Assembly (NCBI GenBank): GCA_041689775.1
Contig: JBDNFP010000028.1
Coordinates: 1 to 15,622, forward strand
Source: JBDNFP01 sp041689775
Lineage (GTDB): Bacteria > Bacteroidota > Bacteroidia > Cytophagales > Spirosomataceae
Length of the DNA: 15,622 nucleotides
Reading direction: 5' to 3'
Made by a program: the position numbers and the translations under genes. Of the stretch, positions 1 through 7,069 are shown in pieces. Numbering within the stretch: the first letter of the stretch is position 1; each line of letters begins with the position of its first letter. The notes beneath the pieces are model-generated. The model saw only the letters and a list, made by a program, of their open reading frames with translations, had not been told where the DNA came from and searched no databases.

Positions 1-99
1 ATTGCAGCGCCAACGCTGGTCGCCGTTGGGGCGGTGGCCGTTCTTGACCGTGTCGGAACTATCGCAATGGGGGCACAGGATCGGATGAGTATGTAGCAT
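1..99 (-). CDS. IS1-family transposase, N-terminal zinc-ribbon part (partial)
   Basis: Thirty-three codons are visible from an ATG at 99 to the window edge with no stop. They begin MLHTHPILCPHCDSSDTVKN and continue with an HRPNGDQRWRCN stretch. The CPHC pair, the KNGH turn, then G-x-QRW-x-C, is the signature of the InsA-type zinc ribbon that starts IS1-family transposases and contacts the element ends. The catalytic DDE-type domain would lie outside the window. The frame is clean, unlike the relic beside it, so this copy may be intact and is the younger insertion. Whether it uses the classic InsA/InsB frameshift cannot be seen here. Confidence 0.7.
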   Translation of the reverse strand, partial: MLHTHPILCPHCDSSDTVKNGHRPNGDQRWRCN

Positions 100-139
100 G
101 ACACCAATATAGCGAAATCAACCCATATAATCCATTACC
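1..139 (-). mobile_element. IS1-family element, 5' end only (runs off the left edge)
   Basis: Read on the minus strand from 139, the sequence begins GGTAATGG, runs through an AT-rich leader of about 40 bases and then opens a transposase reading frame at 99. From memory, the leader resembles the left end of enterobacterial IS1 (GGTGATG at the tip, then TGATTT, and a TAT...GGTGT block just before the first gene), so I place the element's terminus at 139 or 140. Inference: the AGGGAAATA next to the tip (minus-strand reading, just right of 139) would be one copy of the target duplication. The other terminus and the rest of the element lie left of the window. The exact boundary is uncertain by a few bases. 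Confidence 0.6.
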
Positions 140-744
140 CTATTTCCCTTGATCTGCTCAACGAATACCTTGGCTTCTTCTTGATTGCGCTGACCGCTGT
201 GAACCGTATGGATATAGCTACCTTTCCGGCAAAACGCCCATAAAAGTCCGGCGATCGCCCGTCTCCTCAGGGTATTTCTGGCGTTCTTCTGAGGTAAGAT
301 TCTCTTTTTTTAAAATAAAAAAACGCGGCGGATCGTCAGAATTCATCTATCTGCACTCGATCAAGGTGCATGTCGCTTTCCAAATATTCACTGATTTGAG
401 AAACGTGATTCGCTGCCCTTAACAGCCAGCGTCTTTGCGTTGCCAGGCAGACACCCGTAGTTCGCTCGATGGCCCTCTTCCGACAAATCCTTCAATACGC
501 TTATTACTAAGGTCTTTTCGCTACGCATGTCGTAAAAAAAGGTGTCTTTGGTTATCCCCAGCGACTTTTGCAGCCGTTACAGTAAACCGAATTATTCTTT
601 GAGCTTAGTGTGCGTACGTTGCCTGAACCAATTTGGTTATAGTATTTGCACAATTCATTGGTGCAGTATTGCAACAGTCTGTATTTGTCAAAGTCAAGAT
701 TTGTGGCGCATAAGTTACGAACCATAAATTATACACTCAGTACC
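140..744 (-). pseudogene. Decayed IS1-family transposase (relic, 3' end cut off)
   Basis: Transposase fragments can be followed on the minus strand through several frames. An ATG at 725 opens a 57-residue piece (stop at 552-554) with zinc-ribbon cysteines (CTNELC, then YCNGCKSRWG). After a shift comes KDTFFYDMRSEKTLVISVLK, then RRWLLRAANHVSQISEYLE and DRVQIDEF (the DE(F/L)W motif of the IS1 catalytic domain, with a stop in place of W). Another shift gives ENLTSEERQKYPEETGDRR (inside a 42-residue open stretch, 218-346), and last comes SYIHTVHSGQRNQEEAKVFV. At least three frame changes and several stops make it non-functional. It ends abruptly near 140, where the younger IS1-like tip begins. 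Its own outer tip is probably GGTACTG, ending at 744, just upstream of its start codon. The relationship to IS1 is clear from motif order; the exact lesions need alignment. Confidence 0.75.
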
Positions 745-1290
745 AAAAAACAGAAGCAACAGGAACTCATCGAACTACAAAGAACATCTTTGGAACTGAC
801 TAATAACTTATTTCAAGCGATTTCGACGCTCAAGAGTGAGATCGAAGCGTGGAAACAGCGGTTCATCGTCACGACACCCACACCGGGTAGGGTCACTGGC
901 TCCTTTGCAGGAAGGCCAAACCATGAAAGCCGGACAAGATTTATTTTATATTCTTTCAGAGGGAAGTAAAGTAATTTCAAAGGGGATATGTACGCAGGAC
1001 AGCAGAATTTTGGTATGCTCAAAGTAGGACAGGAGGTCATCGTCAAACTACCAAGCTATCCATTTCAGGAGTTCGGAACTGTTCGTGGGCACATCACTTC
1101 GATCGCCGACTTCTCCCGCGACAGCACCTTTCTGGTAAATGTGCAGTTTCCCGATGGCCTATAAACTTCCTCGCAGCACAAAATCCTCTTTCGAAACGGC
1201 ATGACCGCTACCGGTGAAGTCATAACAGACGAGCGGCGTATTCTGGAACGTATTTTTATGGAGTTTCTGCGGCTTACGGCGGGTAGGTAA
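745..1290 (+). pseudogene. HlyD-family secretion adaptor, decayed 3' half
   Basis: This is the remnant of a periplasmic adaptor (membrane fusion protein) of the kind that links an ABC exporter to an outer-membrane channel in peptide or bacteriocin export. About 745-900 encodes the end of the helical hairpin (QQELIELQRTSLELTNNLFQ, then TLKSEIEAWKQRF) leading into the lipoyl-type domain (TPTPGRV). A frame change near 895 gives APLQEGQTMKAGQDLFYILS. Another change leads to an open stretch from 988 with NFGMLKVGQEVIVKLPSYPF, EFGTVRGHITSIADFSRDST and VQFPDGL. A stop at 1162-1164 interrupts this last frame, which then continues in register (RNGMTATGEVITDERRILER) to a stop at 1288-1290. No signal or membrane anchor is present, because the 5' half is missing. 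The break at about 744 coincides with the tip of the IS1 relic, so the gene was probably split by that insertion. Confidence 0.75.
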
Positions 1291-1435
1291 CAAATTTTTG
1301 GCCACCTTTGATTTAAAACTCAGCCGCCCCCGCTCGTTCTACGATCAGAGCGGATTCCGACAAAAGGATTGGGATTGCTTTCAAATTTGAAAGCAATCCC
1401 AATTTTATAAATCTGATAACCTTGTGCTACAACGA
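1291..1435. other. Non-coding remnant between HlyD relic and DUF1573 gene
   Basis: No recognised gene lies here. A plus-strand open stretch (about 1293-1388) reads KFLATFDLKLSRPRSFYDQS and on, which may be another decayed coding piece, but I cannot assign it to a family. The 3' part holds the 36-bp palindrome annotated separately. Confidence 0.3.
1368..1403 (-). terminator. Perfect 36-bp palindrome, probable terminator of the DUF1573 gene
   Basis: The two 18-base halves are exact reverse complements (left half ATTGGGATTGCTTTCAAA), so either strand can fold a long hairpin with a tight AAATTT turn. It lies 32 bases beyond the stop codon of the minus-strand DUF1573 gene. On that strand it is followed by CCTTTTG, only a weak T-tract. 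On the plus strand it is followed by TTTTATAA, so it could also stop transcription from the HlyD relic side. Confidence 0.6.
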
Positions 1436-1837
1436 TTAGTTAGAGGAAGGCTTAGGAGCAACATCTTTTACTACTACTTCACCTTTCAGGAATAAGGTAA
1501 GGCTTGCAGATTCAGCGTTGCTAAAAACGGTGATGGACTTATTGAAAGGTCCCATTGCTGCTGCGTTATAGGTAGCCTTGATAGTACCTGTCTGCTTTGG
1601 CAACACAGGGTCTTTGGTATAACTAGGAGTAGTACAACCACATGTTGCGCTTACGTTAGATATGATAATTGGCTCAGTTCCAACGTTAGTAAAAGTAAAC
1701 TCTTGGGTAACAGGCTTACCTTGCTCGATCTTACCGAAGCTATGTGTTTCTTCCTTAAACTTCATAACTCCCTTTTGAGCAAAGCTCACGGAAGCAATCG
1801 ACAATAAAACCACTAAAACCGAAAAAATTTTTTTCAT
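1436..1837 (-). CDS. Secreted DUF1573-domain protein
   Basis: The 133-residue product begins with a clear signal peptide (MKKIFSVLVVLLSIASVSFA, cleavage before QKG), so it is exported to the periplasm or surface. The rest is one DUF1573 domain, an immunoglobulin-like (ASH/MSP-type) beta-sandwich common in Bacteroidota. Typical features are HSFGKIEQGKPVTQEFTFTN at about 32-51, the ATCGCTTPSY motif with CGC at 66-68, and a FNKSITVFSN strand near the end. Length matches single-domain family members, and the molecular role of the family is not known. It is transcribed alone, away from the E1 gene, with a plausible promoter 24 bases upstream of the start. It ends in a stretch PKPSSN with no anchor or sorting domain. 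Confidence 0.85.
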   Translation of the reverse strand: MKKIFSVLVVLLSIASVSFAQKGVMKFKEETHSFGKIEQGKPVTQEFTFTNVGTEPIIISNVSATCGCTTPSYTKDPVLPKQTGTIKATYNAAAMGPFNKSITVFSNAESASLTLFLKGEVVVKDVAPKPSSN

Positions 1838-1860
1838 GATAACCTCAAAATTTAATTGTG

Positions 1861-1889
1861 AAAATATAATTGCTACAACAACATTACAA
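1861..1889 (-). promoter_or_regulatory. Putative Bacteroidota-type promoter of the DUF1573 gene
   Basis: On the minus strand a TTG (1887-1889) is followed by 18 bases and then TATATTTT (1861-1868), close to the Bacteroidota -33/-7 pattern TTG ... TAnnTTTG. The last G is not matched. The implied start of transcription lies some 15-20 bases before the ATG at 1837. This is motif matching by eye in an AT-rich region, so false matches are possible. Confidence 0.4.
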
Positions 1890-1965
1890 TCTAAAGCAAA
1901 AGCTTTGCCAAATTTTTCTTACGATACGGCACTTTTTCAACAAAGTAACGTAAGAAATCGTTTTT

Positions 1966-1995
1966 TTGAAAGGAGATTTTTTTATTTAAATTTTG
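1966..1995 (+). promoter_or_regulatory. Putative promoter of the E1 dehydrogenase gene
   Basis: TTG at 1966-1968, an 18-base spacer and TAAATTTTG at 1987-1995 approximate the Bacteroidota -33/-7 pattern, with one extra T in the -7 box. It would give a leader of about 60 bases before the ATG at 2062. The surrounding DNA is very AT-rich, which lowers confidence. Confidence 0.35.
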
Positions 1996-2061
1996 ACGTG
2001 AAACGTTATAAAACGTAACTTAACCGAAGAATAAACGCCAAACGGTATTACCAATAATACT

Positions 2062-4473
2062 ATGCTTTTAAACGAAACCTTACCGGAAAATAGTGTAATA
2101 AGCACCGAAAAAGTACTCAGTGACTACCGGATTGTGTGCGAAAGTCGACAAGCAAGCGTGTTGGGGAGGAAAGACGTTATGGGTGGTCGGGCTAAATTCG
2201 GCATTTTCGGAGACGGTAAGGAATTGGTTCAGGTAGCGTTGGCTCACTCATTTCACCGGGGCGATTTCCGTTCGGGATATTATCGTGATCAAACGGTTGA
2301 AGCAGCACTCGGCAACCTTACCTGGCAGCAATTTTTTGCGCAGCTCTATGCCCATGCCGATCTGGCCCATGAGCCTCATACCGGTGGCCGTTCAATGAAC
2401 GGCCACTACGCAACTCGCTGGCTCGATGAGAACGGGCAGTGGTTTGATCAGACTCAGCTTTACAATTCAGTTTGTGATATTTCACCCACCGCCGGACAAA
2501 TACCACGGGCGCTGGGCCTTGCCTATGCATCCAAATTATACCGGACTAATACCGATATTCAATATCTGAGTACTTTCTCGAAAGAAGGAAATGAAATCGT
2601 ATTTGGTACCATCGGTGATGCTTCTACTTCCCAAGGGATGTTTTGGGAAACTATGAATGCCGCCGGTGTGCTACAAGTACCTCTTCTGATGTCAGTATGG
2701 GACGATGGCTACGGAATTTCAGTACCAATCGAATACCAAACTACCAAAAGCAGTATATCAAAAGCGCTGGCCGGATTACAACGCAACAGCAAAGAAAAAG
2801 GCTTTGAGATTTTGACGGTGAAAGGTTGGGACTACCCTGCTCTGGTCGAAACCTATCAAAAGGCAGCCTTGATCTGCCGAGAAGAACATATACCCGTACT
2901 TGTGCACGTGCAAGAAATCACCCAGCCCCAGGGTCACTCGTCTTCGGGCTCGCACGAACGCTACAAAACTTCTGAGCGCCTGCAATGGGAGTCTGCACAT
3001 GATTGCAATGACAAGTTCCGGGTGTGGATACTGGAAAATGATCTGGCGTCCGAAACCGAACTCAAAGAAATAGAGAATCAGGCCAAGGAATCGGTCAGAG
3101 ATGCCCGTAATAACGCTTGGAAAGCCTACCGCAAGCCGATTGAAATGGAGCTAAAAGAAGTTCAGAAGCTGCTTGAAGACGCCATTCAGCAAGCCAGCCA
3201 GCCTTCCGAAGCACTCAATACGCTACTAACCGACTTACAAAAAGCGTACTTGCCGATCAGACGCGATACCGTCGGGGTTGCCCGCAAAGCACTTCGTGCC
3301 TTACGCCATGAGCATACTTCTGCCCGTACCCGGCTAAAAGAATGGCTACAAACCGAACTCGAAAGTAATACCGAACGGTACAGTGCTCACCTATATAGTG
3401 AATCAGACCAATCGCCTTTACTGGTTGCCACGGTAGATCCGGTTTTCTCTGACGATAGCCCCATGACCGATGGTCGCGAGATTATTCGTATGTACTTTGA
3501 TTCACTTTTCGGTCGCGACCCGAGAGTAGTAGCGCTCGGCGAGGACGTTGGCCATATTGGCGATGTGAATCAAGGCTTAGCCGGCTTACAGGAAAAGTAT
3601 GGCGAAATACGAATTACTGATACCGGTATTCGTGAGACAACCATCATTGGGCAAGGCATTGGACTTGCCATGCGTGGCCTGCGGCCCATTGTTGAAATCC
3701 AGTATTTTGACTATATATTTTATGCCCTGGCAACTCTCACCGACGACCTTGCCACGCTTCGCTATCGCACCGTTGGTGGGCAAAAGGCCCCGTTGATTGT
3801 CAGAACACGCGGACACCGACTAGAAGGCATCTGGCATTCGGGGTCTCCGATGGGAGCTGTGCTAGGTAGCCTTCGTGGATTGCATATTGCGGTACCCCGC
3901 AACTTTACGCAGGCCGCCGGCATGTATAATACTCTCATGCAAGGCGACGACCCCGCTTTGGTGGTGGAACCACTCAATGGCTACCGATTGAAAGAAAAAT
4001 GCCCCGATAACCTTGGAGTATACACCGTAGCACTCGGACAACCCGATATCCTCCGGGAAGGTACCGATATTACGCTCGTTACTTATGGATCTATGTGCCG
4101 GGTAGTAATAGATGCCGCGACCCAACTGGCTGAAACCGGTATCGAAGTAGAGGTTATCGACATTCAGACCTTACTACCCTTTGATCTCGATCATAGGATT
4201 GTAAAATCAATTCGGAAAACCAACCGGGTTATTTTCATTGATGAAGACTTCCCCGGTGGAGCTACCGCGTACATGATGCAGCAGGTACTGGAAGAGCAAA
4301 ATGCTTACCGTTGGCTCGACTCGGTACCACAAGCCCTTTCGGCCAAAGCGCACCGCCCGGCCTACGGATCAGACGGAGATTATTTCTCCAAACCTAATAC
4401 CGAAGATATATTCGAAGCCGCCTATGCCCTTATGCATGAAGCAGAACCACGGCGTTTTCCCGCAATTTTGTAA
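2062..4473 (+). CDS. Fused 2-oxoacid dehydrogenase E1 component, alpha plus beta subunits
   Basis: This 803-residue protein joins both E1 subunits in one chain. Family role: thiamine-diphosphate-dependent decarboxylation of a 2-oxoacid (branched-chain 2-oxoacids or pyruvate) and transfer of the acyl group to the lipoyl E2 partner. The alpha half (about 1-400) shows HRGDFRSGYYRDQ and the cofactor motif starting GDASTSQG at 185-192. The usual paired asparagines 20-odd residues later appear as aspartates (VWDDGYGIS, D214-D215). A charged linker of helices spans about 330-450. The beta half starts near residue 468 (MTDGREIIRMYFDSLFGRD) and carries ALGEDVG, VEIQYFDYIF, HSGSP and IDEDFPGG. The fused layout is known in Bacteroidota. 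No E2 or E3 gene is adjacent, so substrate cannot be fixed from context. It stands alone between its promoter and a strong terminator. Confidence 0.88.
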   Translation: MLLNETLPENSVISTEKVLSDYRIVCESRQASVLGRKDVMGGRAKFGIFGDGKELVQVALAHSFHRGDFRSGYYRDQTVEAALGNLTWQQFFAQLYAHADLAHEPHTGGRSMNGHYATRWLDENGQWFDQTQLYNSVCDISPTAGQIPRALGLAYASKLYRTNTDIQYLSTFSKEGNEIVFGTIGDASTSQGMFWETMNAAGVLQVPLLMSVWDDGYGISVPIEYQTTKSSISKALAGLQRNSKEKGFEILTVKGWDYPALVETYQKAALICREEHIPVLVHVQEITQPQGHSSSGSHERYKTSERLQWESAHDCNDKFRVWILENDLASETELKEIENQAKESVRDARNNAWKAYRKPIEMELKEVQKLLEDAIQQASQPSEALNTLLTDLQKAYLPIRRDTVGVARKALRALRHEHTSARTRLKEWLQTELESNTERYSAHLYSESDQSPLLVATVDPVFSDDSPMTDGREIIRMYFDSLFGRDPRVVALGEDVGHIGDVNQGLAGLQEKYGEIRITDTGIRETTIIGQGIGLAMRGLRPIVEIQYFDYIFYALATLTDDLATLRYRTVGGQKAPLIVRTRGHRLEGIWHSGSPMGAVLGSLRGLHIAVPRNFTQAAGMYNTLMQGDDPALVVEPLNGYRLKEKCPDNLGVYTVALGQPDILREGTDITLVTYGSMCRVVIDAATQLAETGIEVEVIDIQTLLPFDLDHRIVKSIRKTNRVIFIDEDFPGGATAYMMQQVLEEQNAYRWLDSVPQALSAKAHRPAYGSDGDYFSKPNTEDIFEAAYALMHEAEPRRFPAIL

Positions 4474-4504
4474 TTTCAGGCTATCTGAGCGATTTAATTA
4501 TTCT

Positions 4505-4545
4505 TAAAAAGTGCGTAAGGCTTCTTGGTCCTGCGCACTTTTTTA
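4505..4545 (+). terminator. Rho-independent terminator after the E1 gene
   Basis: AAAAAGTGCG (4506-4515) pairs with CGCACTTTTT (4534-4543), with AGG/CCT extending the stem inside the loop, and the stem runs directly into six T residues. It begins 32 bases beyond the E1 stop. Confidence 0.8.
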
Positions 4546-4609
4546 TGGCAAATGTAGCACTAATCACTTGCTGCCCTTAACTTGCCCATTGGGCTAACCG
4601 CCAATTACC

Positions 4610-5224
4610 ATGTATCAGCGTTTTGGTAAACGTTTTATTGATCTGCTTATCTCCTTGTGGGGATTGGTACTGCTATCCCCATTACTGTTGGCGATTACAG
4701 TAGTAGTATGGTTAGCAAACCAAGGCAGTCCATTTTTCAGGCAACGCCGACCGGGGTTGAACGAGAAACTATTTATTCTGATAAAATTCAAAACAATGAA
4801 TGATAAACGTTCGGTATCCGGCGAATTACTACCGGATACCGAGCGCCTGACCTCCGTCGGAAAGTTTATTCGTGCATCGTCTCTTGATGAACTACCTCAG
4901 CTTTGGAACGTTCTGGTAGGCGATATGAGTCTTATTGGTCCCCGGCCATTACTAGTAGGGTACCTTAAGCTTTACACCCCTGAGCAACGCAAACGGCATG
5001 CGATACGCCCCGGTATAACGGGTTGGGCGCAGGTAAACGGACGTAATACCCTAAGCTGGGAAGCAAAGTTTGCTTTTGATGTCTGGTACGTGAAGCACCT
5101 CTCGTTGGGTTTAGATATTAAAATTATACTTTTAACCATAGGAAAAGTAGTCCGGCGCGAAGGAATCACCTCCGACACCTCAGCTACCATGGAAAAATTC
5201 ACGGGAAAAGCAGAAGCCCGGTAA
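4610..5224 (+). CDS. PglC-like sugar-phosphate transferase (initiates glycan synthesis on lipid carrier)
   Basis: The 204-residue product is a small monotopic phosphoglycosyl transferase (bacterial sugar transferase family). It moves a sugar phosphate from a UDP-sugar to undecaprenyl phosphate at the inner face of the cytoplasmic membrane, the first committed step of a surface glycan or glycoprotein sugar. A re-entrant hydrophobic helix occupies about 9-36, broken by the SP pair at 23-24. FFRQRRPG (42-49) and IKFKTMND follow, then the catalytic Asp-Glu pair in SSLDELPQLWN (D93, E94), SLIGPRPLL, and RPGITGWAQVNGRN (133-146). It is the length of PglC, with no extra WbaP-type N-terminal membrane domain. 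It is the first of three closely spaced genes; the next starts 23 bases after its stop. Context favours a di-N-acetylbacillosamine-type substrate, but this is inference. Confidence 0.87.
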   Translation: MYQRFGKRFIDLLISLWGLVLLSPLLLAITVVVWLANQGSPFFRQRRPGLNEKLFILIKFKTMNDKRSVSGELLPDTERLTSVGKFIRASSLDELPQLWNVLVGDMSLIGPRPLLVGYLKLYTPEQRKRHAIRPGITGWAQVNGRNTLSWEAKFAFDVWYVKHLSLGLDIKIILLTIGKVVRREGITSDTSATMEKFTGKAEAR

Positions 5225-5247
5225 CCCCTTCAACTTAACTATTTCCC

Positions 5248-5856
5248 ATGCTACTATTCGGAGCCAGCGGCCATGCCAAAGTAATAGTCACAATTCTAAG
5301 GTCGATGGGTCAGGAAGTAACCGCCCTTTTTGATGATGATCTGGAAAAGAGACTATTGGCAGGGATTTCGGTTGTGGGAACCTATGACCCAGCCTATCAA
5401 CCCGAAGAGCTAATCATTATCTCTATCGGCCATAATCGAATCCGTCAGAGCATCGCAAATCAATTATCCCACCGTTTCGGCGTTGCCCGGCACGCTACAG
5501 CAGTGATTGATACCAGTGTCACGATAGGGGCCGGAAGTGTTATCATGCAGGGTGCCATTGTGCAAGCCGATACCGTCCTTGGCCGGCACGTTATAATTAA
5601 TACAGGCGCGAGTGTAGACCACGACTGTACCATAGGCGATTTTGTGCACATTGCGCCTGGGGCAGTTTTATGCGGCTCGGTTCAGGTGGGAAACGGTACG
5701 CTCATTGGGGCAGGGAGTATTATAGCTCCCAATCTGAGTATCGGCACAAACTGCCTCATCGCCGCAGGAAGCGTTGTGACTACCTCCATCCCAGACGGAG
5801 CGATTGTTCGCGGGAATCCGTCACGAATTATAAAAAAACCACCTACATCATATTGA
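5248..5856 (+). CDS. PglD/NeuD-like sugar acetyltransferase
   Basis: The product of 202 residues has the two-part layout of the PglD/NeuD family. The N-terminal nucleotide-sugar-binding fold begins LLFGASGHAKVI (2-13) and contains FDDD at 28-31. The C-terminal left-handed beta helix of hexapeptide repeats runs from about 83 to 190. The catalytic base is expected to be H125 in VDHDCTIGD, with H134 in the following HIAPGA. The likely reaction is acetyl-CoA-dependent N-acetylation of a UDP-4-amino sugar, the step after the aminotransferase encoded next. Start choice: the ATG places the glycine-rich nucleotide motif at the very N-terminus, as in the family. Thirteen bases separate its stop from the next gene's TTG start, indicating one operon. 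Confidence 0.87.
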   Translation: MLLFGASGHAKVIVTILRSMGQEVTALFDDDLEKRLLAGISVVGTYDPAYQPEELIIISIGHNRIRQSIANQLSHRFGVARHATAVIDTSVTIGAGSVIMQGAIVQADTVLGRHVIINTGASVDHDCTIGDFVHIAPGAVLCGSVQVGNGTLIGAGSIIAPNLSIGTNCLIAAGSVVTTSIPDGAIVRGNPSRIIKKPPTSY

Positions 5857-5869
5857 CTAATTTATTACA

Positions 5870-7012
5870 TTGGAATCATCCCGTAACCAAAAAATATGGC
5901 TGTCGTCACCGCACATGAGTGGTCGGGAGCTTTCTTATGTACAAGAAGCATTCGACACCAACTGGATTGCTCCCCTCGGACCTAATGTCGATGCATTTGA
6001 ACGAGAACTCTGTGACTACGTCGGTACAACTCACGCCGCTGCGCTCTCGTCGGGTACCGCTGCCTTGCACCTTGCCCTCATCATGCTGGGCGTATCGGCT
6101 GGTGATCTGGTCCTATGCCAATCGTTTACCTTCTCCGCCTCGGCCAATCCCATTGTATACCAAGGCGCTACGCCAGTATTTATCGATAGTGAACCCGATA
6201 CCTGGAATATTTGCCCCATTGCCCTGGACAAAGCCCTGAAATACTACACAGATCGTGGTCAAAGGCCTAAGGCCATCATCGGTGTGCATTTATACGGAAT
6301 GGCAGCCAAACTTAGCGAAATCCTAGCCGTATGCGAAAAATATGGTGTACCATTGATCGAAGACGCAGCGGAAGCACTCGGATCAACTTACCAAGGTAAA
6401 AGGCTGGGCTCCTTTGGCCTGATGTCCGTTCTATCATTCAATGGCAACAAGATTATTACTACTTCAGGGGGAGGTGCTTTACTTTCACACGAAGAAGAGT
6501 TGATTAAAAAAGCCCAGTTTCTGGCTACGCAGGCCCGCGATGCGGCACCGCACTACCAACATTCTCAGATCGGGTACAACTATCGGCTCAGTAATGTTTG
6601 CTCAGGCATTGGCCGTGGACAACTCGAAGTCATTGATCTCCGGGTAGAGCAGCGACGGGCAAACTTTGACCATTACTACCGGCATTTACAGGCCTTACCC
6701 GGTATATCGTTTCAGCAGGAGCCCGCCGGTACTTTTTCGAACCGTTGGCTGAGCTGCTTCGCCGTTGAGCCGGAAGAATCAGGGAGAATCAGCCGGGAAA
6801 CGATTCGACTGGCACTAGAGAGAGAAAATATTGAGTCGCGCCCGCTGTGGAAACCCATGCATTTGCAGCCTGTTTTTGCCCAAGCACCTTACTTCGGGGA
6901 AAACGTAGCGGAGACCTTATTTGACAAGGGACTCTGCCTGCCGTCGGGCTCCAATCTAAGTACCTCTGACTTAAATCGTATTACTGATACGGTCAAATCA
7001 CTATTCGTTTAA
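5870..7012 (+). CDS. PglE-like DegT/DnrJ/EryC1 aminotransferase (TTG start)
   Basis: This is a 380-residue PLP-dependent sugar aminotransferase of the DegT/DnrJ/EryC1/StrS family. The family converts a UDP-4-keto-6-deoxy sugar to the 4-amino sugar with glutamate as donor. It shows NWIAPLGPNVDAFERE (31-46), SGTAALHLAL (61-70), the PLP-pocket IEDAAEALGS (163-172) and the Schiff-base lysine in FNGNKIITTSGGG (K194). The start is unusual. The family begins with a KIWLSSPHM segment that lies upstream of the first ATG (5915). The only in-frame start that includes it is the TTG at 5870, and a TGA lies just upstream in frame. With the two genes before it, it makes the last two enzymes and the membrane loader of bacillosamine synthesis. 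The PglF-type dehydratase that would supply its substrate is not in the window. Confidence 0.88.
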   Translation: MESSRNQKIWLSSPHMSGRELSYVQEAFDTNWIAPLGPNVDAFERELCDYVGTTHAAALSSGTAALHLALIMLGVSAGDLVLCQSFTFSASANPIVYQGATPVFIDSEPDTWNICPIALDKALKYYTDRGQRPKAIIGVHLYGMAAKLSEILAVCEKYGVPLIEDAAEALGSTYQGKRLGSFGLMSVLSFNGNKIITTSGGGALLSHEEELIKKAQFLATQARDAAPHYQHSQIGYNYRLSNVCSGIGRGQLEVIDLRVEQRRANFDHYYRHLQALPGISFQQEPAGTFSNRWLSCFAVEPEESGRISRETIRLALERENIESRPLWKPMHLQPVFAQAPYFGENVAETLFDKGLCLPSGSNLSTSDLNRITDTVKSLFV

Positions 7013-7016
7013 ACCA

Positions 7017-7049
7017 AAAGAGCCAGGATCAGTCAGATCCTGGCTCTTT
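7017..7049. terminator. Strong bidirectional terminator between sugar cassette and thioredoxin gene
   Basis: AAAGAGCCAGGATC (7017-7030) and GATCCTGGCTCTTT (7036-7049) form a perfect 14-bp stem around a 5-base loop AGTCA. It starts 4 bases after the aminotransferase stop and ends 20 bases beyond the stop of the opposing thioredoxin-like gene, so it can serve both convergent units. T-tracts are short (TTT on either strand). Confidence 0.8.
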
Positions 7050-7069
7050 CTGCTCAAAAAACAATGCTA

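Noticed and set aside
218..346. 42-residue minus-strand open frame starting MNSDDPPRF
   Set aside because: Its second half (ENLTSEERQKYPEETGDRR) continues the IS1 transposase motif order, so it is one segment of the relic and not an independent gene.
813..1046. 77-residue minus-strand open frame across the HlyD relic
   Set aside because: It is the antisense shadow of recognisable HlyD segments and has no motif of its own.
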